64,000 bases of DNA, from positions 186,001 through 250,000 of the forward strand of contig NZ_SJKA01000002.1 in NCBI RefSeq assembly GCF_004331435.1, given 5' to 3'. Positions 32,882 to 41,624 of the stretch are shown one piece after another (within the stretch, counting starts at the first letter, position 1; the number at the start of each line of letters is the position of its first letter). The notes under the pieces were generated by a model, which did not search any database, was not told the DNA's origin, and was given only the letters and a program-made list of their open reading frames with translations. A program made the translations under genes and the position numbers. This DNA is from Kribbella sindirgiensis (lineage in GTDB: Bacteria; Actinomycetota; Actinomycetes; Propionibacteriales; Kribbellaceae).

Positions 32882-34648
32882 TCAGCCGAGGGTGGTGTGG
32901 AGGCGGAGGGCCACCTGTACGTCGAGGGCGCGGTCCGGGGACTGCCAGCCGTCGCCCAGTAGGGCGGTGATGCGGTCGAGGCGTTGCTGCACCGTGTTCG
33001 GGTGGATGTGGAGGGCGGTGGCTGCGCGGGTAGGGCTCTGGCCGGCGGCGAAGTACGCGTGGAGGGTGCCGATCAGGTCAGTGCCTCGCTGGGTGTCGTA
33101 GTCGAGGACCTTGCCGAGCACCTGGTGCACGTGGCTGCGTACGTCGACCTCGGTAGCGCCGACCAGGCCTGCCACACCCAGGTCGTCGGGCGTGGCCGCT
33201 TCGCAAAGGCGGTTCAAGCGGACCATGGTGGTGACGAGGCGAGACGCCTGCCGGTGTGCCTCGACCAAGGGCTCGCCCCAGGTCGCCGGGCCGGTGACAG
33301 CAATCGTCACGCCCGTGCGCTTGGCCAGCTCGGACAGGTCGCGTGCGGTGGACACAGCGCTGGTGCGAGCAAACAGCAGCACCAGGTCCCCGCCGTACGG
33401 ACCAGACAGCACCAGTCTGTCTTCCAGTGGTGCGGACAGCCGAGCGCGTACGGCGGTGTGGTCGCCACGGCACACTGCGACGACCAGGCGATCGTGCCGG
33501 TAGTTGGGCGCGAGTAACCGGAGCCGATCGGTGAGAGCGCGCGGATCGGTGCTTCCACTCAGTACGTCGGCCAGCAGGTCGGCCTGTGCACGTTGGGATT
33601 GCTCAGCGGCCTGTCGGCGGAACAGCAGAACCAGTGCGGTCACAACGGCTGCTCGCTCGACGATGCGCTGGTCTGCACCGGACAGGTCGTCGGCACCGCC
33701 AATGACCAGCGCACCGAGCCGTTCGCGCTTCGCGGTCGCCGCCACGACCCAGCAGTCGCCGATGCGAGTCAGTCGACCGGACTCGGACTCCTGCCAGGGC
33801 ACCGGCGTACCAGGGACGCTTCCGGCCACTGCCAGCTCGTTGCCGCTGGCATCGACCAGTACGACCCACATGTCGAGCAGCTCGGCCAGCGCGGCAGCGA
33901 TGGCGTCCACATCCCCGCCGGACAACACGATCTCGGCAAACCGGTCATGGGCGGCGGCTGCGTGTTCGACGCCCGCGTGTGCGGCGGACAGCTGGTCCAA
34001 CGCCGCAGCGGTCTCGGCCGCCGCCCGTACCTGAACCAGCGTCACCGCGGCCAGCGTGGCCAGTGAACCGAGCAGCGACACCTCGTCACGGCTGAACGGG
34101 CGTCGGGTCCGGTTGGACGCGAACAACACACCGACGAAGGCACCATCGACCACCAACGGCGTACCGCAGATCGCTACCAGCCCCTCCTCGCCCACCGCGT
34201 CGTCGATGGGTGTGGTGTGCCGGAAACGGTGGTCGGACGGGTAGTCCGCGGTCCAGTAAGGCTTGTAGGTCTCCGCGACCAGTCCGCCGAGTCCTGCGCC
34301 GAGGGGCAGCCGCAACTGCTGGAACGCGGCCGACACGGAGCCGTCGGTGGCCCGCATGTACGTGTCGCCGCGCGTCTCGTCGTACAGGGTCAGGTACGCG
34401 ACGTCCGTGCCGACGAGTGTGCGGGCACGGTGGACGATGGTGTGTAGTACGCCGCCCGGGTCGCGGGCGGACGCCAGCTCGCGCGCCACGTCGACCAGTG
34501 CGGACAGTTCGGCCTCACGCTTCTTGCTGGCGTCCATGCCGGCCCGGATCCGCAGGGCGAGGTCGCGTGCCACCGCGTCCTCGCCCGCCGCCCGGGCCAG
34601 CTCGCTCCCGGACGCATCCTCGGCCAGCAGCCGCAGAAGCTCCTCCAT
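32882..34648 (-). CDS. GAF-domain PucR/CdaR-like transcriptional regulator
   Basis: This is a 588-residue protein. A first helical segment (about 1-50) is followed by a GAF domain (about 50-200, VARELASARDPGGVLHTIVH, GEEGLVAICGTPLVVDGAFV), a middle region of PucR/CdaR type (about 230-450), and a C-terminal HTH with YFAAGQSPTRAATALHIHPN and TVQQRLDRI, the PucR HTH_30 signature. Such regulators activate catabolic genes in response to small molecules. Neighbours are a transporter and a 3-hydroxybutyrate-dehydrogenase-like gene on the same strand, upstream in transcription, so it probably regulates them. Confidence 0.85.
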   Translation of the reverse strand: MEELLRLLAEDASGSELARAAGEDAVARDLALRIRAGMDASKKREAELSALVDVARELASARDPGGVLHTIVHRARTLVGTDVAYLTLYDETRGDTYMRATDGSVSAAFQQLRLPLGAGLGGLVAETYKPYWTADYPSDHRFRHTTPIDDAVGEEGLVAICGTPLVVDGAFVGVLFASNRTRRPFSRDEVSLLGSLATLAAVTLVQVRAAAETAAALDQLSAAHAGVEHAAAAHDRFAEIVLSGGDVDAIAAALAELLDMWVVLVDASGNELAVAGSVPGTPVPWQESESGRLTRIGDCWVVAATAKRERLGALVIGGADDLSGADQRIVERAAVVTALVLLFRRQAAEQSQRAQADLLADVLSGSTDPRALTDRLRLLAPNYRHDRLVVAVCRGDHTAVRARLSAPLEDRLVLSGPYGGDLVLLFARTSAVSTARDLSELAKRTGVTIAVTGPATWGEPLVEAHRQASRLVTTMVRLNRLCEAATPDDLGVAGLVGATEVDVRSHVHQVLGKVLDYDTQRGTDLIGTLHAYFAAGQSPTRAATALHIHPNTVQQRLDRITALLGDGWQSPDRALDVQVALRLHTTLG

Positions 34649-34652
34649 GGTC

Positions 34653-35960
34653 CTACAGCGTAGTGAGGTCCCGGCGACGTGTTTCGGAGTACGACGTCAC
34701 CGCGACGATGGAGATGACCGCACAGGCCGCGACGTAGACAGCGATCGCGTACCCGGAGTCGTACGCCTTCAGCAGGGCGACCGCGATGAAGGGCGCCAGA
34801 CCGCCCGCGACGATCGACGCGAGCTGGTAGCCGACCGAGACACCGGAGTACCGCACCCGCGTCCCGAACAGCTCGGTGAAGAACGACGCCTGCGGTCCGT
34901 ACATCGCACCGTGCAGCACCAGACCGACCGTCACGGCAAGTGTCGCGAGGGCGAAGTTGCGCGTGTCCACCAGCGCGATGAACAGGAACACCCAGACGCC
35001 GACACCGACCGCACCGATGAGGTACACGGGCTTGCGGCCGATGCGGTCCGACAGCGCGCCCCAGAGCGGAATGGCGAAGAAGTGCACGGCCGCGGCGATC
35101 AGTACGGCGTTCAGGGCGAACGACTTGCCCATACCGAGGTGTTCCTTCGCGTACGTCGCGATCACGATCGTGAAGATGTAGTAGCTGACGTTCTCCGCCA
35201 TCCGCGCGCCCATCGCGGTCAGCACCTCACGTGGGTACCGCGTGATCACCTCGAGGATCGGCAGCTTCTCCGCCGGCTCCTCCTGAGCCCGAGTACGCGC
35301 CTCCTGGAACACCGGCGACTCCTCGATCCGCAGCCGCACCCACAGCCCCACCAGGACAAGCACTGCGGACAGGAGGAACGGGATACGCCAGCCCCACGAG
35401 TCGAACGCAGCGTCCGACTGGAACGCGGCCAGCCCAGCCAGTACGCCGTTTGCGATCAGCTGACCCGCCGGCGCACCAGCCTGCGGCCAGGACGCCCAGA
35501 ACCCGCGCCGTGCCGGATCACCATGCTCCGACACGATCAGCACGGCCCCTCCCCACTCACCGCCCAGAGCGAAGCCCTGGATGAGGCGGAGCACTGTGAG
35601 CAGGATCGGGGCGAGCGCACCGACCTGTGCGTACGTCGGCAGGAGACCGATGGCGAACGTGGCGATACCCATCATGAGCAGTGAGAGCACCAGCAACTGC
35701 TTGCGGCCCAGCCGGTCACCGAAGTGCCCGAACACGACGCCACCGATCGGACGGGCGAAGAAGCCGACCGCGAACGTGGCGAAGCTCAGCAGCGTTCCGG
35801 TGAGCTCCTCGCCTTTCGGGAAGAACAGGTCGCCGAACACCACCGATGCGGCGACCCCGTACAGGAAGAAGTCGTACCACTCGACCGTCGTACCGACGAG
35901 ACTCGCGCCGACCACCCGGACGATCGACGAGCGGGTGCGCACTGGTTCTGTAGCTGTCAT
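34653..35960 (-). CDS. MFS metabolite:H+ symporter (MHS family)
   Basis: This is a 435-residue protein with 12 predicted membrane helices. Typical MHS blocks are GTTVEWYDFFLYGVAASVVF near residue 19, FGHFGDRLGRKQLLVLSL (loop 2-3), LRLIQGFALGGEWGGAVL and FWASWPQAGAPAGQLIANGV. MHS transporters import organic acids such as shikimate, proline betaine or dicarboxylates. It lies 4 bp upstream of the PucR-like gene stop-to-start order and 16 bp after the SDR gene, so the three form one operon. Together with the dehydrogenase this suggests uptake and oxidation of a hydroxy acid. Confidence 0.9.
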   Translation of the reverse strand: MTATEPVRTRSSIVRVVGASLVGTTVEWYDFFLYGVAASVVFGDLFFPKGEELTGTLLSFATFAVGFFARPIGGVVFGHFGDRLGRKQLLVLSLLMMGIATFAIGLLPTYAQVGALAPILLTVLRLIQGFALGGEWGGAVLIVSEHGDPARRGFWASWPQAGAPAGQLIANGVLAGLAAFQSDAAFDSWGWRIPFLLSAVLVLVGLWVRLRIEESPVFQEARTRAQEEPAEKLPILEVITRYPREVLTAMGARMAENVSYYIFTIVIATYAKEHLGMGKSFALNAVLIAAAVHFFAIPLWGALSDRIGRKPVYLIGAVGVGVWVFLFIALVDTRNFALATLAVTVGLVLHGAMYGPQASFFTELFGTRVRYSGVSVGYQLASIVAGGLAPFIAVALLKAYDSGYAIAVYVAACAVISIVAVTSYSETRRRDLTTL

Positions 35961-35976
35961 TGGGCGGGCTCCTGAG

Positions 35977-36705
35977 TTAGTGGGCGGTCCAGCCGCCGTC
36001 GAGTACGAACGAGCTCCCCGTGATGGAGGCGGACGCGGGGCCGCACAGCACGGCCACCAGCTCCGCCACTTCGGCCGGTTCGATCAGCCGCTTCACCGCG
36101 ACCGGCTCGAGCAAGACCTTGTCCAGCACCTCTGACTCGGACAGGCCATGAGTCGCGGCCTGGTCCGCCAGTTGCGCGGTGACCAGCGGAGTGCGGACGT
36201 ACGCCGGGTTCACACAGTTGCTGGTCACACCGTGCGCGGCACCTTCCAGTGCGACGACCTTGCTGAGTCCTTCCAGCCCGTGCTTCGCAGCGACGTACGC
36301 CGCCTTGAACGGACTGGCCCGGAGCCCATGGACCGAGCTGATGTTCACCACACGACCCCAGCCGGCGCCGTACATGTGTGGGAGCGTCTGGCGGATCAGC
36401 CGGAACGGCGCCTCGAGCATGAGCCGCAGGATGTAGCTGAACCGCTCCGGCGGGAACTGCTCGACCGGTGCGACCTGCTGGACCCCGGCGTTGTTCACAA
36501 GGATGTCCACGTCGCTAGGGAGGTCAGACAGCCGCTCCAGGTCGGACAGGTCGGCCACGACCGTCTCAACGCCGTCCAGCGCGTCCAGACCGGCTTGGTC
36601 GAAGTCGACGGCCACCACGTGGACGCCGTCCGCGGCCAGGCGCTGGGCGCAGGCGGCGCCGATACCGGACGCGGCGCCGGTGACGAGGGCTCGACGGGTC
36701 TCCAT
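35977..36705 (-). CDS. 3-hydroxybutyrate-dehydrogenase-like SDR
   Basis: This 242-residue protein starts at ATG 36705 (TRRALVTGAASGIGAACAQR, the TGxxxGIG loop). It has NNAGVQ, the catalytic SSVHG ... YVAAKHG (Ser-Tyr-Lys) and VNPAYVRTPLV. The VHGLRASPFKAAYVAAKHGL block is typical of 3-hydroxybutyrate dehydrogenases, which oxidise D-3-hydroxybutyrate to acetoacetate with NAD. It leads the operon with the MHS transporter and PucR-like regulator. Strictly, SDR substrate assignment is by similarity of a short motif. Confidence 0.82.
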   Translation of the reverse strand: METRRALVTGAASGIGAACAQRLAADGVHVVAVDFDQAGLDALDGVETVVADLSDLERLSDLPSDVDILVNNAGVQQVAPVEQFPPERFSYILRLMLEAPFRLIRQTLPHMYGAGWGRVVNISSVHGLRASPFKAAYVAAKHGLEGLSKVVALEGAAHGVTSNCVNPAYVRTPLVTAQLADQAATHGLSESEVLDKVLLEPVAVKRLIEPAEVAELVAVLCGPASASITGSSFVLDGGWTAH

Positions 36706-36851
36706 GGCCGATGACTGTAGGAATCCAGGCCCCGGCGCACTATGGGATCCGGGCACATAACCCTGCCCGAAGACGTGGAGCAAGGGGCCACTTGTCCACG
36801 ACCCCGGCTATCAAAGCAGCGCGTCACGATAGGTGGACCTATTGTTGAAAC

Positions 36852-39107
36852 ATGGTCGATATCGAACATCCGAAGAAGAAGGCCGCCGGCGTCCCCGCGG
36901 TGCTCTCGTCGTTCAAGTTCGGTTTCCGGGAGATGGGTCCCGCGCGGACCGGCAAGGTGTTCTTGAAGATGAACCAGGACGGCGGGTTCGACTGCCCGTC
37001 CTGCGCCTGGCCGGATCCTGACCACAAGCGCAAGCACGCGGCCGAGTTCTGCGAGAACGGCGCGAAGGCGGTGGCCTGGGAGGCGACCCGTAAGCGGGTC
37101 CCGCGGGCGTTCTTCGCCGAGCACCCGGTCGAGGCGATGAACGAGATCTCGGAGTTCGACCTCGGCAAGCTCGGCCGGATCACCGAGCCGATGCTGCTGC
37201 GGGCCGGTGCCACGCATTACGAGCCGGTCGGCTGGGACGAGGCGTTCCAGGTCGTCGCCCGGCATCTGAAGGCCCTCGTCGACCCCGACGACGCCGTCTT
37301 CTACACCTCCGGCCGGACCAGCAACGAGGCCGCGTTCCTCTATCAGCTCTTCGTCCGGGCCTACGGCACCAACAACCTGCCCGACTGCTCGAACATGTGC
37401 CACGAATCGTCGGGTACGGCGCTGTCGCGGGTGATCGGCAGCGGGAAGGGCGCCGTCACCCTCGAGATGCTGGAAGAGGCCGAGCTGATCGTCGTGGTCG
37501 GCCAGAACCCGGGCACCAACGCGCCCCGGATGCTCAGCCATCTCGAGATCGCCAAGCGCAACGGCGCCGAGATCGTCGCGGTCAACCCGCTGCCCGAGCC
37601 CGGCCTGATGAACTTCAAGAACCCGCAGGCCGCGCGCGGCTGGGTCGGCAAGGGCACCAAGCTCGCCGACCAGCACCTGCAGATCCGGATCGGCGGCGAC
37701 CAGGCGCTGTTCCTTGCCATCGGCCACCTTCTGCTCGAGGCCGAGGCGGAGAACCCGGGAACCGTGCTGGACAAGTCCTTCATCGACTCGCACACCAGTG
37801 GGTTCGAGCTCTACGCCAAGCACGTCACCGAGATCGACTGGCCCGCGGTCGAGCAGGCGACCGGGCTGCGGCGCGCCGAGATCGAGGAGCTCACCCAGCG
37901 GTTCATCAAGTCCAAGGCGACGGTGATCTGCTGGGCGATGGGCCTCACGCAGCACCGCGAGGCCGTCGCGACGATCAGCGAGATCGTCAACGTCCTTCTC
38001 CTGCAGGGCAATATCGGCAAGCCGGGCGCCGGCCCGTGCCCGGTGCGCGGCCACTCGAACGTGCAGGGCGACCGCAGCATGGGCATCTGGGAGAAGATGC
38101 CGGACGCGTTCCTGGACCGGCTCGATCACGAGTTCTCGTTCACCTCTCCGCGGGCGCACGGTATCGACGCGGCGGAGACGGTGAAGCGGCTGCGGGACGG
38201 CGCCGTGCGGGTGTTCGTCGCGATGGGCGGAAACTTCGCGTCCGCGACGCCGGACACCGAGGTCGTGCTTCGCGGTCTGCGGGCCTGCGACCTGACCGTG
38301 CATGTGTCGACGAAGCTCAACCGGTCGCACACGGTCACCGGGCGCGAGGCGCTGATCCTGCCGACGCTCGGTCGCACCGACCACGACCACACAGCGGCCG
38401 GTCCGCAGTCGGTCACGGTCGAGGACTCACAAGGCGCCGTACACCTCTCGACCGGGAACCTGATCCCGCCCGGTCCGGAGATGAAGTCGGAGATCGGCAT
38501 CATCTGCGGGCTGGCGCAGGCCGTCGTACCTTCGGTCGGCGAGATTCCGTGGGCCGACTTCGCGGACGACTACAGCCTGATCCGGCAGCGGATCGGCCGG
38601 GTCGCCGACGGGTACGAGGACTTCGAGAATCGGCTGCGCGCCAACGAAGGCGGATTCCTGCTCGCGCATGCGGCGCGGGACAAGCGGGAGTTCAGGACGT
38701 CCGACGCGCGAGCGCAGTTCACGGCGAACGAGCTGACCTGGTTGCCGACCGAGCCCGGCCGGTTGCTGCTGCAGACGTTGCGCAGTCACGACCAGTTCAA
38801 CACGACGATCTACGGCCTCGAGGACCGCTACCGCGGCATCCACGGGACCCGCGAGGTCGTCTTCGTGCACCCGGACGACCTGGCCGAGCTCGGCCTGCAG
38901 GACGGCGGGTACGTCGATATCGTGAGCGAGTTCCAGGGAGTCGAACGGCGCGCCTCGCACTTCCGGCTGGTGTCCTACCCGACGGCTCGTGGTTGCGTGG
39001 CGGCGTACTACCCCGAGACCAACGTCCTGATGTCGGCCGACGACCTCGCGAAGGGCAGCAACACGCCCGTGGCGAAGGGCATCACCGTCAGGCTAGAAGC
39101 TTCCTGA
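36852..39107 (+). CDS. FdhF/YdeP-family molybdopterin oxidoreductase
   Basis: This 751-residue protein is of the formate-dehydrogenase-alpha-like group called FdhF/YdeP. The N-terminal part has DCPSCAWPDP and a later Cys (FCENG), where classical FdhF binds an iron-sulfur cluster, here reduced. YTSGRTSNEAAFLYQLFVRA, NNLPDCSNMCHESSGTALSR, VVGQNPGTNAPRML and PCPVRGHSNVQGDRSMGIWE mark the cofactor-binding core. E. coli YdeP is linked to acid resistance; activity of this group is not settled. It stands alone and converges with the MFS gene, overlapping by 20 bp. Confidence 0.93.
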   Translation: MVDIEHPKKKAAGVPAVLSSFKFGFREMGPARTGKVFLKMNQDGGFDCPSCAWPDPDHKRKHAAEFCENGAKAVAWEATRKRVPRAFFAEHPVEAMNEISEFDLGKLGRITEPMLLRAGATHYEPVGWDEAFQVVARHLKALVDPDDAVFYTSGRTSNEAAFLYQLFVRAYGTNNLPDCSNMCHESSGTALSRVIGSGKGAVTLEMLEEAELIVVVGQNPGTNAPRMLSHLEIAKRNGAEIVAVNPLPEPGLMNFKNPQAARGWVGKGTKLADQHLQIRIGGDQALFLAIGHLLLEAEAENPGTVLDKSFIDSHTSGFELYAKHVTEIDWPAVEQATGLRRAEIEELTQRFIKSKATVICWAMGLTQHREAVATISEIVNVLLLQGNIGKPGAGPCPVRGHSNVQGDRSMGIWEKMPDAFLDRLDHEFSFTSPRAHGIDAAETVKRLRDGAVRVFVAMGGNFASATPDTEVVLRGLRACDLTVHVSTKLNRSHTVTGREALILPTLGRTDHDHTAAGPQSVTVEDSQGAVHLSTGNLIPPGPEMKSEIGIICGLAQAVVPSVGEIPWADFADDYSLIRQRIGRVADGYEDFENRLRANEGGFLLAHAARDKREFRTSDARAQFTANELTWLPTEPGRLLLQTLRSHDQFNTTIYGLEDRYRGIHGTREVVFVHPDDLAELGLQDGGYVDIVSEFQGVERRASHFRLVSYPTARGCVAAYYPETNVLMSADDLAKGSNTPVAKGITVRLEAS

Positions 39108-40251
39108 ACCACGGTTGGAGTACGGCGAGCACGGCCGCGACACCCGCGGTCGTGAGCCAGAGCCCGGCCGGGCCTGCGGACTTGAGCAGTTGAGTCACGG
39201 TGATCGGCGCGATCGTGGTCGCGATGCCCCAGCTCAGGCCGAAGACCGCGAGGTAGCGGCCGCGGGCCTCGTCGGGCGCCAGGCCGGACGCCTGGGTCAG
39301 GTAGCGGGTCAGCAGAAACAGCTCACCGAGGCTCCACAGAACCGACGCGAGCAGGAACACGCTGAGGGTGTGAGCGACCGCGCTGACCACCAGGCCGGCA
39401 GCGACCAGCACGTAGCCGATCGCGATGGCCCGGAAGTCGTCGAGGTGCTGCACGCGGAGCACCCGTTGGGCGACGATCAGGGTGACCGCGGACACCGCGA
39501 GGATGATGCCGGTGCCGGACTTCGGGAGTCCATGCTCGAGCAGCGTGAGCGGTACGCCGATGATCAGCTGCATGTAGATCGTGGCGAAGACCGTGCCGCC
39601 CGCGAGCAGCAGGAGCAACCGCCTGTCTCGCCAGACTGCGGCGGGGCGGTCCGCCGGGCGTTCCCGGCGTACGTCGGCCGGCAGCGCCAGCGCGACCAGT
39701 GCGGCGCAGGACAAGCAGGTGATCGCGTCAGCGACGAAGAGCCAGCGGAGGTCCCAGTGGCTGATCGCGGCCGCGAGCAGACCTGCCAGTACGCCGGCCG
39801 CTGCGAGCGCCGCGCTGTACAAGCCGTAGGCGGCGGGGCGGTCCTCGGGCTCGGTGACGTCGGCGATCATCGCCTGGCTGGGCGGCTCGTAGATCTCGAA
39901 CGCGAGCCCGAGCAAGACCGTTGCGAGGACGGCGGACCAGAGGGCGTGACTGAGCGCGATCCACAGCTGGGCGATCGCGCAACCCACCAGACCGAGGACG
40001 ATGGTGCGGCGGCGACCGAGGCGATCGGCCAGCTGACCGCCGAGCAGCCGGGACGGGATGGTCGCGACGCCGAACACCGCGAGGATCAGGCCGACCTGAT
40101 CGAGCGAGGCCTTGAACTCGACCGCGAGCACCACACCGAGGAACGGGAGCGTGAACGCGCCGATCCGGTTCACGGCGCGGGCGACGACCAGGATCCACAC
40201 CGCCCGGGAGAGCCCTCGTGCCGCGACAGCTACGTTCACTCGAACTCCCAT
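39088..40251 (-). CDS. MFS transporter
   Basis: This 387-residue protein has about 12 membrane helices and the loop 2-3 motif GGQLADRLGRRRTIVLGL. It is likely a drug or metabolite exporter; substrate unknown. It overlaps the YdeP gene 3' end by 20 bp (convergent) and is divergent from the CGNR regulator at 40307 (55-bp gap), which may control it. Confidence 0.85.
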   Translation of the reverse strand: MGVRVNVAVAARGLSRAVWILVVARAVNRIGAFTLPFLGVVLAVEFKASLDQVGLILAVFGVATIPSRLLGGQLADRLGRRRTIVLGLVGCAIAQLWIALSHALWSAVLATVLLGLAFEIYEPPSQAMIADVTEPEDRPAAYGLYSAALAAAGVLAGLLAAAISHWDLRWLFVADAITCLSCAALVALALPADVRRERPADRPAAVWRDRRLLLLLAGGTVFATIYMQLIIGVPLTLLEHGLPKSGTGIILAVSAVTLIVAQRVLRVQHLDDFRAIAIGYVLVAAGLVVSAVAHTLSVFLLASVLWSLGELFLLTRYLTQASGLAPDEARGRYLAVFGLSWGIATTIAPITVTQLLKSAGPAGLWLTTAGVAAVLAVLQPWFRKLLA

Positions 40252-40306
40252 GACTATCTAAGTGGTTATGATCGGTCACGCAAGCTCGAGCCTACGGAGG
40301 TACAGC

Positions 40307-40900
40307 GTGACTGGTCAAGTGTCTTTTGATAGTCATGCCCGGAGTGTGCTGGCGGCATCGGTCGAGTACGTGAACCGGCTGACCCCCGGATACTCCGGCG
40401 GCCTCCCGTACGACGCTCCGGCCGACGAACCGGACGCGGTCACGGCAGCCGTCGCCGAGGCGCTGACCGCGATCGGCCATCCGCCGAAGTCGGTCCCGCT
40501 GGACGATGCCCGGCGGCTCGTGCGTCTGGCAGGCCGGATGCGGATCGTGTTCGAAGCCGCGAGCTCCGGCGATCTGGATGCGGCGGCGACGGAGATCAAC
40601 GCGTTGCTGGTGGACACCAACGCGCGCCCGCAGCTCGACCGCGGCAAGGACCGCCCGTGGAGCCTGCACTTCCACGGCCCCGACGAGCAGCTCGCGAACG
40701 GCTGGGCCGCCGGCTGCGCGGCCGGCCTGGCGCTCGCCGTCGGAAGCGACCTGGCCGGACGGCTAGGCGTGTGCGCAGCACCGCACTGCGACCGGGTCTT
40801 CGTCGACGTGTCGAAGAACGGTCAACGCCGCTTCTGCTCCCCCCAATGCCAAAGCCGCGTCAAGGCCGCAGCACACCGAGCCCGCCAGCAGGCCGGGTAA
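40307..40900 (+). CDS. CGNR zinc-finger / ABATE-domain regulator
   Basis: This is a 197-residue protein. The N-terminal two thirds is the ABATE-like domain; the C-terminus holds the CGNR zinc finger LGVCAAPHCDRVFVDVSKNG then RRFCSPQCQSRVKAAAHR (Cys4), which probably binds DNA. GTG 40307 is chosen because GGAGG at 40296-40300 lies 6 nt upstream. It is divergent from the MFS gene at 40251. Family members are putative stress-linked transcription regulators. Confidence 0.88.
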   Translation: MTGQVSFDSHARSVLAASVEYVNRLTPGYSGGLPYDAPADEPDAVTAAVAEALTAIGHPPKSVPLDDARRLVRLAGRMRIVFEAASSGDLDAAATEINALLVDTNARPQLDRGKDRPWSLHFHGPDEQLANGWAAGCAAGLALAVGSDLAGRLGVCAAPHCDRVFVDVSKNGQRRFCSPQCQSRVKAAAHRARQQAG

Positions 40901-41555
40901 GGACCGGGTTGTCCGGATCCTCGTTGTTCACGACCAGTTGCGCTCGTTCGGCGGGGCAGACCTGGGCGACGTACAACTGCTCGCCCGGGATGTACCTGTT
41001 GCGGTAGCGCTCCTCGGCGGCCGCCGGCGAGTCCATCCAGGCTGCGTCACGGGCGGCACCACGGCGCAGCACAGTCTCGAAGCTGACGTCGACGTAGATG
41101 CGAAGATCCCAGAATGCGTCGAGCTCCGGGCGCTGCAGGAACCCACCGTCAGCGACCAGGATCGCGTCCGGCGCGGCAGTTCGAACAGGTGAGTCGAGGG
41201 CGACCCGGGCGTTGGCCTCACGAAGCCCGGCCGTGTACCGCCGATCACCACCCGCCCCGAGCGGCACGAGCAACCGCTCGCGGATCCCGTCGTAGTCGTA
41301 CATCTCGAAGTAGTAGCTCTCCGCCGAATCGATCGGATACCCCGTCCGCAACTCCGGCGCCCGCTTGAAGTAGTCGAGCCCAGCGCGAACAACCTCCCGC
41401 CCACTCCGCCGCCGCAACACATCCGCCAGCTCATCGGCCAACGTCGTCTTCCCAGCCGCCGAACACCCATCCACCCCCACCCGCACCGGATGCTCCCGCT
41501 CAACGCCCAGCACCACACCGGCCAGCTCCCCCAGAACCTCATCCCGGTTTCCCAT
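40860..41555 (-). CDS. Uridine-kinase-like P-loop protein
   Basis: This 231-residue protein has the P-loop GVDGCSAAGKTTLADELADV (about 28-47) and DAILVADGGFLQRPEL, DLRIYVDVSFETVLRRGAAR, followed by RYIPGEQLYVAQVCPAE, all typical of the uridine kinase/phosphoribulokinase-like family of actinobacteria. It would phosphorylate a nucleoside or similar substrate. The ATG at 41555 is chosen; 41564 is also in frame. Its last 41 bp overlap the 3' end of the CGNR gene (convergent). Confidence 0.85.
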   Translation of the reverse strand: MGNRDEVLGELAGVVLGVEREHPVRVGVDGCSAAGKTTLADELADVLRRRSGREVVRAGLDYFKRAPELRTGYPIDSAESYYFEMYDYDGIRERLLVPLGAGGDRRYTAGLREANARVALDSPVRTAAPDAILVADGGFLQRPELDAFWDLRIYVDVSFETVLRRGAARDAAWMDSPAAAEERYRNRYIPGEQLYVAQVCPAERAQLVVNNEDPDNPVLTRPAGGLGVLRP

Positions 41556-41581
41556 GCGCAGCATCCTCCAGCACAACAGCG

Positions 41582-41610
41582 GCCCCACCCGAACGAGTTT
41601 CGGGTGGGGC
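41582..41610. terminator. Terminator after the MMPL gene
   Basis: GCCCCACCCGAA (41582-41593) pairs perfectly with TTCGGGTGGGGC (41599-41610) over a 5-nt loop. It lies 15 bp beyond the MMPL stop on the minus strand and just before the uridine-kinase-like start. Confidence 0.8.
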
Positions 41611-41624
41611 GTCGTACTGATCGT

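Noticed and set aside
36495..38390. A 631-codon minus-strand frame opposite the FdhF/YdeP gene
   Set aside because: Antisense shadow of a well-conserved oxidoreductase.
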